Origin: Prevotellaceae bacterium
GTDB lineage: Bacteria; Bacteroidota; Bacteroidia; Bacteroidales; Paludibacteraceae
Length of the DNA stretch: 18,561 nucleotides
Assembly: GCA_020636695.1 (NCBI GenBank)
Contig: JACJXJ010000023.1
Location: 1-18,561 of the forward strand
Reading direction: 5' to 3'
The translations under genes were made by a program, and so were the position numbers. Numbering within the stretch: the stretch's first letter is position 1; every line of letters begins with the position of its first letter. Of this stretch, positions 7,243 to 15,241 are shown piece by piece. The notes below the pieces were generated by a model. It made no database searches, was not told the origin of the DNA, and was given only the letters and a program-made list of their open reading frames with translations.

Positions 7243-9937
7243 TTACTTAAAATTCTGTTTAAAGAATTGATTGTATTCTTTCAACGATAAAAGTGTTACC
7301 AACGCTAAATTATCGTTGGAAATATAAATGCGTGAAGCAATTTTAGCCATTACCGATTCCGTCAAAGCGGGTTCTGTGGTCAGTAATTTATCGTACCAAA
7401 GCACTTCGTTGTAGTTCTCGAAGTTCGAGATGGCAATCATTTTTTCGCCTTCAATGGTGCGTATCGCCAAATCGAAATCTTTTATCAAGAATTTCGAGAA
7501 GTTATAGGCTGCCAAGTCAAATAAAAGTTGATTGACAGAGCTTTGATCGCTAGGTTTTAATAACAATACAAAAGGTGTTTGCTTGTCGGCGGTATAGGTT
7601 TTGGTAGTAATTGGTTCTTGTGCTTCACTTTGTACTTCTTGTTCGCGTCGCGATAATAAACTGCCATGCGAACCGCCTTTTTGTGCTTGCTGACCTTGTG
7701 CCATCAGCGCCAAAATATCTTTTGACATACTGGCCACATCACTGGTAGGATAAAGTTCCACTAATTTATTTAACGCCTCTTGAAAGTTAGTGGCACTTGC
7801 CGTTTTACCGATGCTCAGAGCACGTAAAAATGTGAATTTTGGCATTAAGGTTGATAATGGGAAGTTGCTTGCCATGTACTCATAATTACTCAACACCTGT
7901 TTAAATTCATTTTTGCTGTATGCCGTGTATGTCGCTGCGTAGAGCGAATCTTGCATCACGTACATCTGTTTCATGCGCTCAGCATAATCTGGTTGCGACA
8001 AAATGATAGCGTATTTACTAGTTGGGTAGTTCGTGACAATGGTTTGGCGAACACTATTTTGTGCGGCTGTTTGTTGTAATTGTCCGTACACTTGGTATAA
8101 AGCGTAGTAACTTTCAAGTAAACGATCGCTTTTGGGGAACCGTTTTTGAAAATCTAACAAGGCAGCTTCAGCCATTTCCGAATCTTCCAATCTGTTTTTA
8201 TAAATATCCGCCATGTTCAGCAGTGCTTCCGCAATCGCTAAATTTGATTGTTCCTTTTGAGCCTCCGTTCTTGGAATTTGCGCTAAATAAAAAGCTGGAT
8301 TTTTGGTATCTTCCATTTTTGGTGGAAGTGAGTCGTTCGCGGTATTTGCTGCGTTTGTTTCGGTTTCTTCCACTTCAGCCATTTGTGCCGTTTTATTGAG
8401 GCGACGCCATTGATCTTCCAATTTACGTTTTCCCCAACGGCGTTGAAACTCTGTTCGTCCACTCGTAATTAATGCTGGATTATAAAAATACCATTCGCCC
8501 GTAGTGCCAACTGGTGTTAATCCTGCCGAGCCGAAAGCTGGTTCATCTCCTGCGGCATTTAAAGCGGCTGCATCTTCGGCGGCACGTAGTTTGGCTTCTT
8601 CTTCATCGGCAATAAGTTTAGCAATGAGTTTGTCCACAATGGTACGTTGTTCTTTATCGCTTAACGTCGACAAATATTGTAAACTATCTTGCAGTACTAC
8701 GGTGTTATAATTCACCGCTAAATCGCCTAAAGTCTCGGCTAATTTCGTAACACGTGCATAGTCGGTATGCGTATTGCTGATAATGGTCGATGCTTCTTCG
8801 TAACATGGCTGAGCGTCGATGTATTTTTTCTTACCATAATACAAATCGCCCAGTTTCAATAAAACAACGGCTTTTTCTATGCCATTGCGCGTGCTTTGTT
8901 TGATAGCGGTTTGGTAAGCGGTAATGGCTTTATCTTCTTTGCCTGCAAAGAGTTGTATATTACCAATGGCGTAATATATTTGATCCAAATATTCTTTGTT
9001 ATTTGGACTTTTTGCCATTTTCTCCAACGATTTGATGGCTTTAGACGGATTGGTTGTTTCTGCTTGTAACACTTGCATTCGCGCATTGAACTCCATGGTG
9101 TAAGAGGGCGTCAATTTCAATACCGCTTTAAAGTAGTTAGCAGCTGTTTTGCGGTCATTTTGTAGTAAAAGTAATTGCCCTAAAATGTAGTTAAATCGTG
9201 TGCGTTGATAGCGATTTTTTTCTTTGTCAAGTGCAATTTTTAAAAATGGAACCGATTCTTTGTAGCGACCTTGCTTCATTAATAAATCGGCTTTGGTGGC
9301 TGCGAATAAACCGTTCAAATCGGTTGTTACGTCATTTTCATTAATCTTACCGAGTACTTCTTCGGCTTCGTAAATCCAATTCATTTCGGCATAAGCACGC
9401 GCCATCCAGATACGTGCTTCCGCTACTACGGCTGGTTCGGCAGAAAAATGTTTGGTAATATAGGTAAAGGTGCCTATGGAACCTATGAAATCAGCTTTGT
9501 GAAATTCCGCTTGACCTATCAATAGCCACGCTTTTTTCACCATAGGGTTAAATTCAGTTTGTTTCAACCATTGTTGATATTCAGGATCCTTGCTTTTTTT
9601 CGGATTCTTTTGTGGCTTCTTTTGTATGGAATGCAATTTAATTGCTTTGCGACATTTTTCTATCACTATATCCATGGTGCTCAACAGCTTGCCCATTAGC
9701 GTGATTACTAATAGGATACATGGGTAAAATGTTCGAATAGTCGTCTTGCTGCATTTTTTGGAGTTCACCCATTCCTTTGTCGTAATTGGTTTGTGCATTG
9801 AACACAATATTAAATCGTGTGGTGGTAGTGTGGTAAGCGCGTGTGCTCCACGTGTTTTTCTTGGTAGAACAACTCGTTGATACCACTAGCAGTAGCATCA
9901 ATATAGCCCAAACACTATGTTTTAATTTTAAGTACAT
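7243..9937 (-). CDS. porW: T9SS lipoprotein PorW/SprE (TPR protein), interrupted by one frameshift
   Basis: PorW/SprE is an outer-membrane lipoprotein needed for T9SS secretion and, in gliders, motility. The frame from ATG 9937 gives a lipoprotein leader (MYLKLKHSVWAILML... with Cys23 before STKKNTW) and the family N-terminus AYHTTTTRFNIVFN and ILPMYPISN. After codon 87 (base 9677) the homology continues in another frame from 9675 (MDIVIEKCRKAIKLHSI) to the stop at 7243. Skipping base 9676, or restoring two lost bases, gives one protein of about 897 aa, close to Flavobacterium SprE. The long part holds many TPR-type helix pairs (for example KAWLLIGQAEF, YAIGNIQLFAGKEDKAITAYQTA) and the diagnostic segment TGEWYFYNPALITSGRTEFQ. 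The ATG at 9807 that opens the long frame lacks any leader and is not a credible start. The shift lies at the edge of an indel-rich patch, so sequence error is likely. porX follows by 31 bases. Confidence 0.88.
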
Positions 9938-10013
9938 AGGTTAATAATCAAAAGAAGTATCATCCGGATTTACAAACGTGTAAATACCTATATTATTGCC
10001 AATAATGAGCAGA

Positions 10014-10021
10014 CAAAGATA
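10014..10021 (-). promoter_or_regulatory. Possible -7 box of the porW-porX promoter
   Basis: The minus strand reads TATCTTTG, a full TAnnTTTG match, 76 bases upstream of the porW ATG, in the 264-base divergent gap (9938-10201). No TTTG box is seen at the expected spacing. The nearby sequence may contain missing bases, so the spacing cannot be trusted. Apart from this box and the one at 10159, I see nothing else in the gap. Confidence 0.45.
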
Positions 10022-10158
10022 CGAAAAAGTCGCGAGTTGGCTCCTTGGATTCTAATATTTTTCAGTGATGCAGTATTGGTGTAAGCTATCATTTTGTGAA
10101 CGATGGGTGTTTTGAGGTGTTATTTTATGAAAAATTATGTTGTTTTGTAAAAAAGGAT

Positions 10159-10166
10159 TATATTTG
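10159..10166 (+). promoter_or_regulatory. Possible -7 box for the DUF3078 paralogue
   Basis: The plus strand reads TATATTTG, matching TAnnTTTG, 35 bases before the ATG at 10202. A TTTTG ends at 10147, but the spacing (11 bases) is too short for the consensus as read. Confidence 0.45.
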
Positions 10167-10201
10167 CCTGACAAACCGAATATTAACTAAAATGCACAAT
10201 T

Positions 10202-11139
10202 ATGAAAACTAAAATGGTTTACTTGGTGCTGCTCTTGTGTGTGGCTCATTATCGGTGGTGGCGCAAGATGCAAAAGCGGTTATGGAAGAGGCTATTAAAG
10301 GTTCTCAACAAGCTGTAGAATTGGTAAAGGTCCAGCAGAAAAAATGGAAAGTATCTGGTGTTATGGGCTTAACGCTACGGCTACGGTATGTGGAATTGGG
10401 CTGCTGGTGGTAACAATAATGCGAATGGTGTAGTTTTTTGCGAACGTGTCGCTACTATATCGAAAAACAAGTTGGCATGGGAGAGCTAATCTTGATACAG
10501 AGCTTGAGCTATGTATATGGAAGGTACTGCTTACGATTGGCGCAAATCGAGCGATAAACTGAATTTCTCGACAAAAGTGGGTTATGAATTTATGCCAAAA
10601 TGGTACGCCACGGCTTTAGGAAGTTTTAAATCGCAGTTTTGAGTGGTTATGAGTATAAAACAGTTGGTGGTGTGAAACGGAGACCTATATTTCCAATTGG
10701 TTATCACCTTCATATACTGATGTTTCATTAGGTCTCGATTGGAAACCTAATGATATTTTTTCTGCTTATTTTCACCAGTTGCGGACGTATTTCTACTTCT
10801 GTAGATCCAACGTTACGTGCTAAATACGGTGTTGAATTAGATCAAACTAGCCGCAGTGCATTTGGTTTATCATTTAAAGGCGGCGTGAATTATGCGCGTA
10901 TCGAAAACTTCAAAGTTATTTCTACGTTGGGATTATTTACACTTATAATAAAGATTTTGGTAATTTTGATGTCGATTGGGATATGGCTGTTTCTTATCAA
11001 TTTCTTAAAGTGTTGAACGTACATTAAGCACATCGCTCAAATATTACGACAAAGTACTGATAGCTGACCAGACAGGTTATCTTGCTCCGCGCGTTCAATT
11101 TAAAACCGTTTTGGGAGTTGGTGTTGGGTATAGTTTTAG
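10202..11139 (+). pseudogene. DUF3078 outer membrane protein, broken by many one-base shifts
   Basis: No single frame spans this gene, but frame-jumping gives a continuous DUF3078 protein of about 315 aa. It starts MKTKMVYLVLLLCV with a signal peptide running to SVVAQDAK. It continues through WKVSGVMGLN, NWAAGGNNNANG (the family's W-AGG motif), YDWRKSSDKLNFSTKVGYE, WYATALGSFKSQF, VSLGLDWKPNDIF, GRISTSVDPTLRAKYG, FDVDWDMAVSYQFLK and the end VQFKTVLGVGVGYSF. Frame changes fall near 10244, 10371, 10387, 10483, 10506, 10521, 10640, 10677, 10772, 10784, 10943, 11021 and 11137. Ten of these are explained by one missing base, often in a homopolymer. The other three need one extra or two missing bases. 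The stop is inferred: restoring a T after 11137 gives GYSF-stop; as read, the last frame runs to TGA at 11174-11176. It is a paralogue of the intact gene at 94. True decay and bad consensus sequence are both possible, and the preserved sense between shifts favours the latter. Confidence 0.75.
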
Positions 11140-11320
11140 TAAGTTGTTTGTTTTCAGATTGATGAATGATTTTTGATGTTAAAAACTATTTTTTGCTTCA
11201 AAAATATGGTACTTTCAAAAAAGTTTATACCTTTATCCCTACAAATTGAGGTCGTATGTCCTCTATAAAAAACCGATTATTAATTACTTATTTTATTAAT
11301 TTTATTAAATTCTTTTTATC

Positions 11321-12039
11321 ATGAAAAAAATTACTTTTTTGTTGGCTTTCGTAGCAGTTGCTATGTTTGCAAATGCTGCTGATTGGGTAGAAACTTTTGG
11401 TCCAGACGATGTAGTTAAAAACGTCAGGCTATTGGCCTTATGTAAGTGGTAGTGCTGAAAATTATGTTTACACAAACTACGATCACGCTGCTGATTGTGT
11501 GTATGATGGTTATAGCGCATCTGTTCGTAAAGTAAACGCGTGGTACAGACTACTGCTATTGGTAACCACGTATGGTTAGCTGCTCCAAAACCAGCGAATC
11601 CTCCTACCTATCCTAATCCATCTGAATCTTGGTTGTCAATTTCTGGTATCGTAGCTGATGGTGCTCAATATGTATCATTTGATTTGGCTCCTCAAATGAT
11701 GGTCAAGTTGTTAATATGAAACTTTGGATTAATGGTGTTGAAGTAGCTAAGAGATACAAAACATTGTTTGTTGTTAATGATGTTAATGCAAAAAGCATAG
11801 TTATTACACCAGTAAAACAAATTCGTCTTTATGGCGTACGTATTACCACAGATGCTACAGCTATCAAAAACGTAACTATCGACAATAGCGTATATGCTAC
11901 TAACGGTACTGTTTATGCTGAAGGCGAATTCCAAATCTTCTCAGTTGCTGGTCAAAACGTAACTGAATTGAATGGTCAATTGAACGGTATTTATGTTGTT
12001 AAAACTGCTAAAGGCATCCAAAAAGTGGCTGTTAAATAA
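11321..12039 (+). pseudogene. Secreted T9SS type A cargo protein, broken by about four one-base shifts
   Basis: The ATG at 11321 opens a signal peptide (MKKITFLLAFVAVAMFANA) and then DWVETFGPDDVVKN. The frame is lost near 11423 and 11431, again near 11538, and last at 11696 (an A missing before GATGGTCAA). Adding four bases makes the length 241 codons including the stop, an exact multiple of three. The reconstructed protein has a beta-rich body with YDGYSASVRKV, AIGNHVWLAAPKP, SWLSISGIVADG and IRLYGVRITTDATAIKN. It ends in an intact T9SS type A sorting domain, FQIFSVAGQNVTELNG...GIYVVKTAKGIQKVAVK. It should be exported through the Sec system and then the T9SS to the cell surface or medium. 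I recognise no catalytic domain. The 107-codon frame from ATG 11716 is only its C-terminal piece. The upstream gap (11140-11320) shows no convincing promoter. A strong terminator follows at 12062. Confidence 0.72.
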
Positions 12040-12061
12040 GCATTTCAAACAATCTTATATG

Positions 12062-12093
12062 AGAGGGTTCTGCATTACAGAACCCTCTTTTTT
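12062..12093 (+). terminator. Rho-independent terminator after the first cargo gene
   Basis: A perfect 10-bp stem, AGAGGGTTCT / AGAACCCTCT, with loop GCATTAC is followed by a T run (TTTTT). It lies 22 bases after the stop at 12039. Confidence 0.9.
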
Positions 12094-12134
12094 GTCTAAT
12101 ATATTAATAGATTGGTCGATAAATAAAATGATTG

Positions 12135-12166
12135 CTTGCATTTTATAAGAAGTTTAATTATCTTTG
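12135..12166 (+). promoter_or_regulatory. Bacteroidota-type promoter for the second cargo gene
   Basis: CTTG (12135-12138), 20 bases, then TATCTTTG (12159-12166). The -7 box is a perfect TAnnTTTG, the -33 box is one base off TTTG, and the spacing is ideal. It lies 53 bases before the ATG at 12220 and after the preceding terminator, so the gene has its own promoter. Confidence 0.68.
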
Positions 12167-12219
12167 CCGAGCATAATTGTTATGTTTAATCATTATTATT
12201 AATTTATAAATTGTTCATT

Positions 12220-13413
12220 ATGAAAAAAATTACTTTTTTGGTTGCGGCTTTGTTCGCTACAATGGGAAGTGTGAGTGCAGCAACCATTATGTCAGAAACC
12301 TTTGCAAGTGGTCAAGGTGAATTCGTTATCAATGATGTCACTTTGCCAGAGGGAGGTACGTATGTTTGGAAAGCAGATGTTACTAATGGCTATATGAAGG
12401 CGTCTGCTTATATTTCTAGTGCTGCTAAAGCCGCAGAAAGTTGGTTGATTTCTCCGGCAATGGATTTAAGTGCTGCAACTTCAGCCAAATTAACTTTTGA
12501 TCATACCGCTAAGTATCAGGCTGGAACTTTGACTGAAGAAGCTACGGTATGGGTTGCAGTTAATCCAAGTGCAACTTTTACTGCTTCGGAATGGACTCAA
12601 TTAACCATTCCTACTTATCCTGCTGCAGGAACTTGGACTTTTGTTTCTTCTGGTGATATTGATTTAACTGCTTATGTAGGTAATGCTAATGTTAAAGTTG
12701 CATTTAAATATCTTTCTACTGCAGCTGCAGCTGATACATGGGAGGTAAAAAATGTGTTAGTTACAGATGGTGAAGCAGGTGGCGGTGAAACTGGTGGTGA
12801 AACTGTGGCTCTTGATGTAAATTATGCACAAGCACAATATCTCGAAGAATATAGCTCTGCAGGTGCATTCAATTGGGAAATTGACTTAATTAATGCAACC
12901 AGCGAAACAGATTATACTTCATGGATGTACATCGACTTAATTACACCAACTTTAAATAGTATTGTTGGGACATGGACTACATCTAATGGTTTGGATATTT
13001 CTTATTCTGGTATTGATTTGGTTAATGGTACCGATACTACTTATTTAGCTGCTACGGATATTACCTTGACATTTACTTATGAAGGTGACGATGTAGACGG
13101 TTATCCTACCTATGCCGTAACTGCAAGCATGATTTGTGATGATGGCAAAACATACACTGTAACTCAAACGTTGACAGTTTATGCATTTAATGCTACAACA
13201 GAAGCAGATCTTGATATGGAAAATGCTTCAGCAATTTCTAAAATTGAAGTTCTTAATAATGTTTTCGCAAATCAAGGACGTATTTATACTGAAGAAACAG
13301 CACGTATTTACACAATTACTGGTTTGGATGTGACCTCTATGAATGGTAATTTAGAAGGTTTGTACATTGTAAAAGCCGGTAATAAAATGGCTAAAGTTAT
13401 GGTGACTAAATAA
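12220..13413 (+). CDS. Secreted T9SS type A cargo with an N-terminal choice-of-anchor J-like domain
   Basis: This encodes 397 aa. The ATG at 12220 starts a clear signal peptide (MKKITFLVAALFATMGSVSA); the in-frame TTG at 12211 adds nothing useful. Residues 21-185 look like the cleaved-adhesin/choice-of-anchor J or DUF5017 type of beta sandwich: ETFASGQGEF near the start, then ESWLISPAMDLSAATSAKLTFDH and VKVAFKYLSTAAAADTWEVKNV. A short Gly/Glu linker (GGGETGGET, about 189-197) leads to a second beta-rich module of about 140 residues (SWMYIDLITPTLNSIVGTWT). A related module occurs in the next gene. The last residues, RIYTITGLDVTSMNGNLEGLYIVK, form a T9SS type A sorting domain. The protein should reach the cell surface or medium; I see no catalytic signature, and adhesion or glycan binding is only a guess. 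Its first 21 coding bases are identical to those of the gene at 11321. Confidence 0.87.
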   Translation: MKKITFLVAALFATMGSVSAATIMSETFASGQGEFVINDVTLPEGGTYVWKADVTNGYMKASAYISSAAKAAESWLISPAMDLSAATSAKLTFDHTAKYQAGTLTEEATVWVAVNPSATFTASEWTQLTIPTYPAAGTWTFVSSGDIDLTAYVGNANVKVAFKYLSTAAAADTWEVKNVLVTDGEAGGGETGGETVALDVNYAQAQYLEEYSSAGAFNWEIDLINATSETDYTSWMYIDLITPTLNSIVGTWTTSNGLDISYSGIDLVNGTDTTYLAATDITLTFTYEGDDVDGYPTYAVTASMICDDGKTYTVTQTLTVYAFNATTEADLDMENASAISKIEVLNNVFANQGRIYTEETARIYTITGLDVTSMNGNLEGLYIVKAGNKMAKVMVTK

Positions 13414-13436
13414 TTTTTATCACTTTATATCACTCT

Positions 13437-13470
13437 AAGTGGAGATGCTTTTTAGTATCTCCACTTTTTT
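13437..13470 (+). terminator. Rho-independent terminator after the second cargo gene
   Basis: A perfect 10-bp stem, AAGTGGAGAT / ATCTCCACTT, with a 10-base loop is followed by a T run to 13470. It lies 23 bases after the stop at 13413. Confidence 0.88.
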
Positions 13471-13506
13471 GTTGTGAATAATGGACTGATATTGTGTAAA
13501 ATATTG

Positions 13507-13514
13507 TACTTTTG
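13507..13514 (+). promoter_or_regulatory. Probable -7 box for the third cargo gene
   Basis: TACTTTTG matches TAnnTTTG and lies 22 bases before the ATG at 13537, just after the previous terminator. No TTTG was found at the expected spacing, so this rests on one box and position. Confidence 0.45.
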
Positions 13515-13536
13515 TGCTAAATATTAATTTAGTCTT

Positions 13537-14721
13537 ATGAAGAAAGTTTTATTCTTATTGGTTGGTTTGTCCATTTCAATATTTGCTCATAGCAAAACGG
13601 TTATTCTCACCATGTCGGATTATGCCACTACGTCATTTAATGATAAAAATTTAGCTGTCTCAACAGCCAAAGGAACAGGTTACACAAATCCAGCGTATAA
13701 TACAACATCAGGTGATTTGCGTATTTATGCTAATGGAACAATCACCATTTTAACAACTGATACTGCTCATATTACAGCCATTGTATTTGACTTGTCTTAT
13801 CAAGGTCAACAACAATTGGCCACATTGACACCCACTAACGGAACTGTATCTCAATCTAGTGATCCTGCCGAAGCCTCGTGGTCGGGTTTTGCCAACAGTG
13901 TAACTTTTACGGTGGGGCCAAAAGCTGACTATGGCAGTAAACCTAATGATAACGGTCAATTGTGCTTTCTGTCGCTTCATATTACAACTACAGCCGTAGG
14001 TTCCGATGAAGATGATTGTACGCTTGATTTAACACAAGAATTTGATATTGTGAAAGGTCATGCTATTTACTATCCTCAAAACGGAACGGCTCTCAAGAGT
14101 TTTTACCTTCAAGTATTTTCAAATTTTGAAATGGAGTATGAAACGTCTACTAATGATTGGGTGATTGTAAATGGTAATGGCTCCTTCTATACGTTTGATA
14201 TTTATCCAAGTACGGAACGTAGCTTTGTAGGCACTTATACTTCTACCATTGGTGATAATAAATTGGGAGGACTTGGCGTTAAAAACCAAAGTTCACTCAT
14301 TATTCATAAATGCAACAATGATGTGCAATCATTCTTGAAAAGTGGCTCTGTAACCGTGGCGTGGGTACGTGATAATTTGTATAATGTGACATACGATGTG
14401 ACAGATGAAGCTACAAATCGTCATTCACATACGTGGACAGAAATCCCAATAGACGCTTATAATGAAACAGGAGGCGTTTATACAATCACGAATGAACAAA
14501 CCGCAATCGGTAGGATTGAATGTTCTCTGGGCGTTTATGTGCGTAATGGGCAGATTGTAGTTCCAGCCGAAGTTGGTCAATTAATTACAGTTTATAATAC
14601 GATGGGACAAGCCGTTTATAGCAAATCCGCTGAAAATGTAGAAACCCTTATTGATGGGCTTTCGTCGAATCAAGTATTGGTAGTACGTGTTGGCCAAAAA
14701 ATAGCTAAGATAGTTTTATGA
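13537..14721 (+). CDS. Secreted T9SS type A cargo, two beta-rich modules, function unknown
   Basis: This encodes 394 aa with a signal peptide (MKKVLFLLVGLSISIFAHS). Residues 20-155 form a beta-rich module containing YNTTSGDLRIYANGTITI, ITAIVFDLSY and a VTFTVGPKA strand, a pattern seen in many Bacteroidales surface proteins. A short acidic linker (GSDEDD) follows. A second module of about 150 residues (IYYPQNGTALKSFYLQVF, then FVGTYTSTIGDNKLGG, GSVTVAW and YNVTYDVTDE) resembles the second module of the gene at 12220. The C-terminus, GQLITVYNTMGQAVYSKSAENV to KIAKIVL, is a T9SS type A sorting domain. The protein is therefore a likely T9SS substrate exported to the surface or medium. I see no catalytic residues or named enzyme family. 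It is a single gene between the terminator at 13437-13470 and the shared one at 14740. Confidence 0.85.
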   Translation: MKKVLFLLVGLSISIFAHSKTVILTMSDYATTSFNDKNLAVSTAKGTGYTNPAYNTTSGDLRIYANGTITILTTDTAHITAIVFDLSYQGQQQLATLTPTNGTVSQSSDPAEASWSGFANSVTFTVGPKADYGSKPNDNGQLCFLSLHITTTAVGSDEDDCTLDLTQEFDIVKGHAIYYPQNGTALKSFYLQVFSNFEMEYETSTNDWVIVNGNGSFYTFDIYPSTERSFVGTYTSTIGDNKLGGLGVKNQSSLIIHKCNNDVQSFLKSGSVTVAWVRDNLYNVTYDVTDEATNRHSHTWTEIPIDAYNETGGVYTITNEQTAIGRIECSLGVYVRNGQIVVPAEVGQLITVYNTMGQAVYSKSAENVETLIDGLSSNQVLVVRVGQKIAKIVL

Positions 14722-14739
14722 TTTTTTGAAACGATTGAT

Positions 14740-14780
14740 AAACCAAAAAGAGATGCCTTCAAGGCATCTCTTTTTGGTTT
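14740..14780. terminator. Bidirectional terminator shared with recX
   Basis: A perfect inverted repeat pairs AAACCAAAAAGAGATGCC with GGCATCTCTTTTTGGTTT around a TTCAA loop. The A-rich and T-rich arms give a U tract in either direction, so it can end both the plus-strand cargo gene (stop at 14721) and the minus-strand recX, whose stop codon (14779-14781) overlaps its edge. Confidence 0.88.
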
Positions 14781-15231
14781 ATTCTAACTGTCGGAGTACG
14801 TTACTCACAATATTGTGTTCAAACCCTCTACTTTGTGCAAATCGAAATAATTTTCCTTGCTTTTCGTATTCGAATTTATAGGTTAAACTTTTAAGTTTTG
14901 TTTGTAATATCACTACTAAAGCTTCTTCATATTCAGCCTCATCAATTTGGGCCAAGGCGTTGGTTATTTCTTCTTCCGGTAATTGTTTGGAACGTAGCAT
15001 CATCCCAATTTTAATTTTTCCCCAACGATTAAAGCGAAATTTATCACGTGTGTAGTAGGTGCAATAACGTGTGTCGTTTATAAAGTCATCGTGTCGAAGT
15101 TGATCGATTACTTTGGCTACATCCGTGTTCGAAACGTCCCATGTACGTAGTTTTTCTTTGACTTCATATTCGCACTTTTCCGATAAGGAGCAGTAGGCTG
15201 CTGCCTTTTGTAAAGCCTCATTAAAGTTCAT
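14779..15231 (-). CDS. recX: Regulatory protein RecX
   Basis: RecX binds RecA filaments and modulates recombinase activity in the cytoplasm. This 150-aa protein has the usual length and repeated three-helix architecture. It opens ALQKAAAYCSLSEKCEYEVKEKL and carries IDQLRHDDFINDTRYC (about 42-57) and the hallmark YTRDKFRFNRWGKIKIGMML (about 60-79), followed by KQLPEEEITNAL. recA is not in the window. It lies 10 bases after prmC and is the last gene of the dnaN-prmC-recX unit, ending in the bidirectional terminator. Confidence 0.92.
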   Translation of the reverse strand: MNFNEALQKAAAYCSLSEKCEYEVKEKLRTWDVSNTDVAKVIDQLRHDDFINDTRYCTYYTRDKFRFNRWGKIKIGMMLRSKQLPEEEITNALAQIDEAEYEEALVVILQTKLKSLTYKFEYEKQGKLFRFAQSRGFEHNIVSNVLRQLE

Positions 15232-15241
15232 TGTATTTGGT

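Noticed and set aside
9676..9676. Programmed +1 ribosomal frameshift in porW
   Set aside because: No in-frame stop or rare-codon slip site at the junction, and the neighbouring 2 kb holds many similar shifts, so a sequence error or mutation is simpler.
9676..9807. ATG at 9807 as the start of an 854-aa TPR protein
   Set aside because: The first 44 codons are an out-of-frame reading of the PorW N-terminus. The lipoprotein leader and family motifs lie in the other frame from 9937.
10750..11016. Stand-alone 88-aa membrane protein on the plus strand
   Set aside because: It is one frame segment of the broken DUF3078 gene; its hydrophobic end is an artefact of reading past the shift near 10943.
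11244..11262. Hairpin GAGG...CCTC as a terminator after the DUF3078 paralogue
   Set aside because: The stem is only four pairs plus one after a mismatch, and is followed by TATAAAAAA, not a T run. Missing bases in this patch might have spoiled a real one, but it cannot be supported as read.
11305..11934. Minus-strand open frames opposite the first cargo gene (11305-11520, 11692-11934)
   Set aside because: Low-complexity translations with no family character; they mirror the coding strand of the plus-strand gene.
11716..12039. Stand-alone 107-aa small gene
   Set aside because: It has no signal peptide and is the C-terminal part, with the T9SS sorting domain, of the gene starting at 11321.
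12780..12806. Short GGTGG/GAAAC repeats as a CRISPR or tandem repeat
   Set aside because: They encode the Gly/Glu linker GGGETGGET between two domains and do not extend beyond it.
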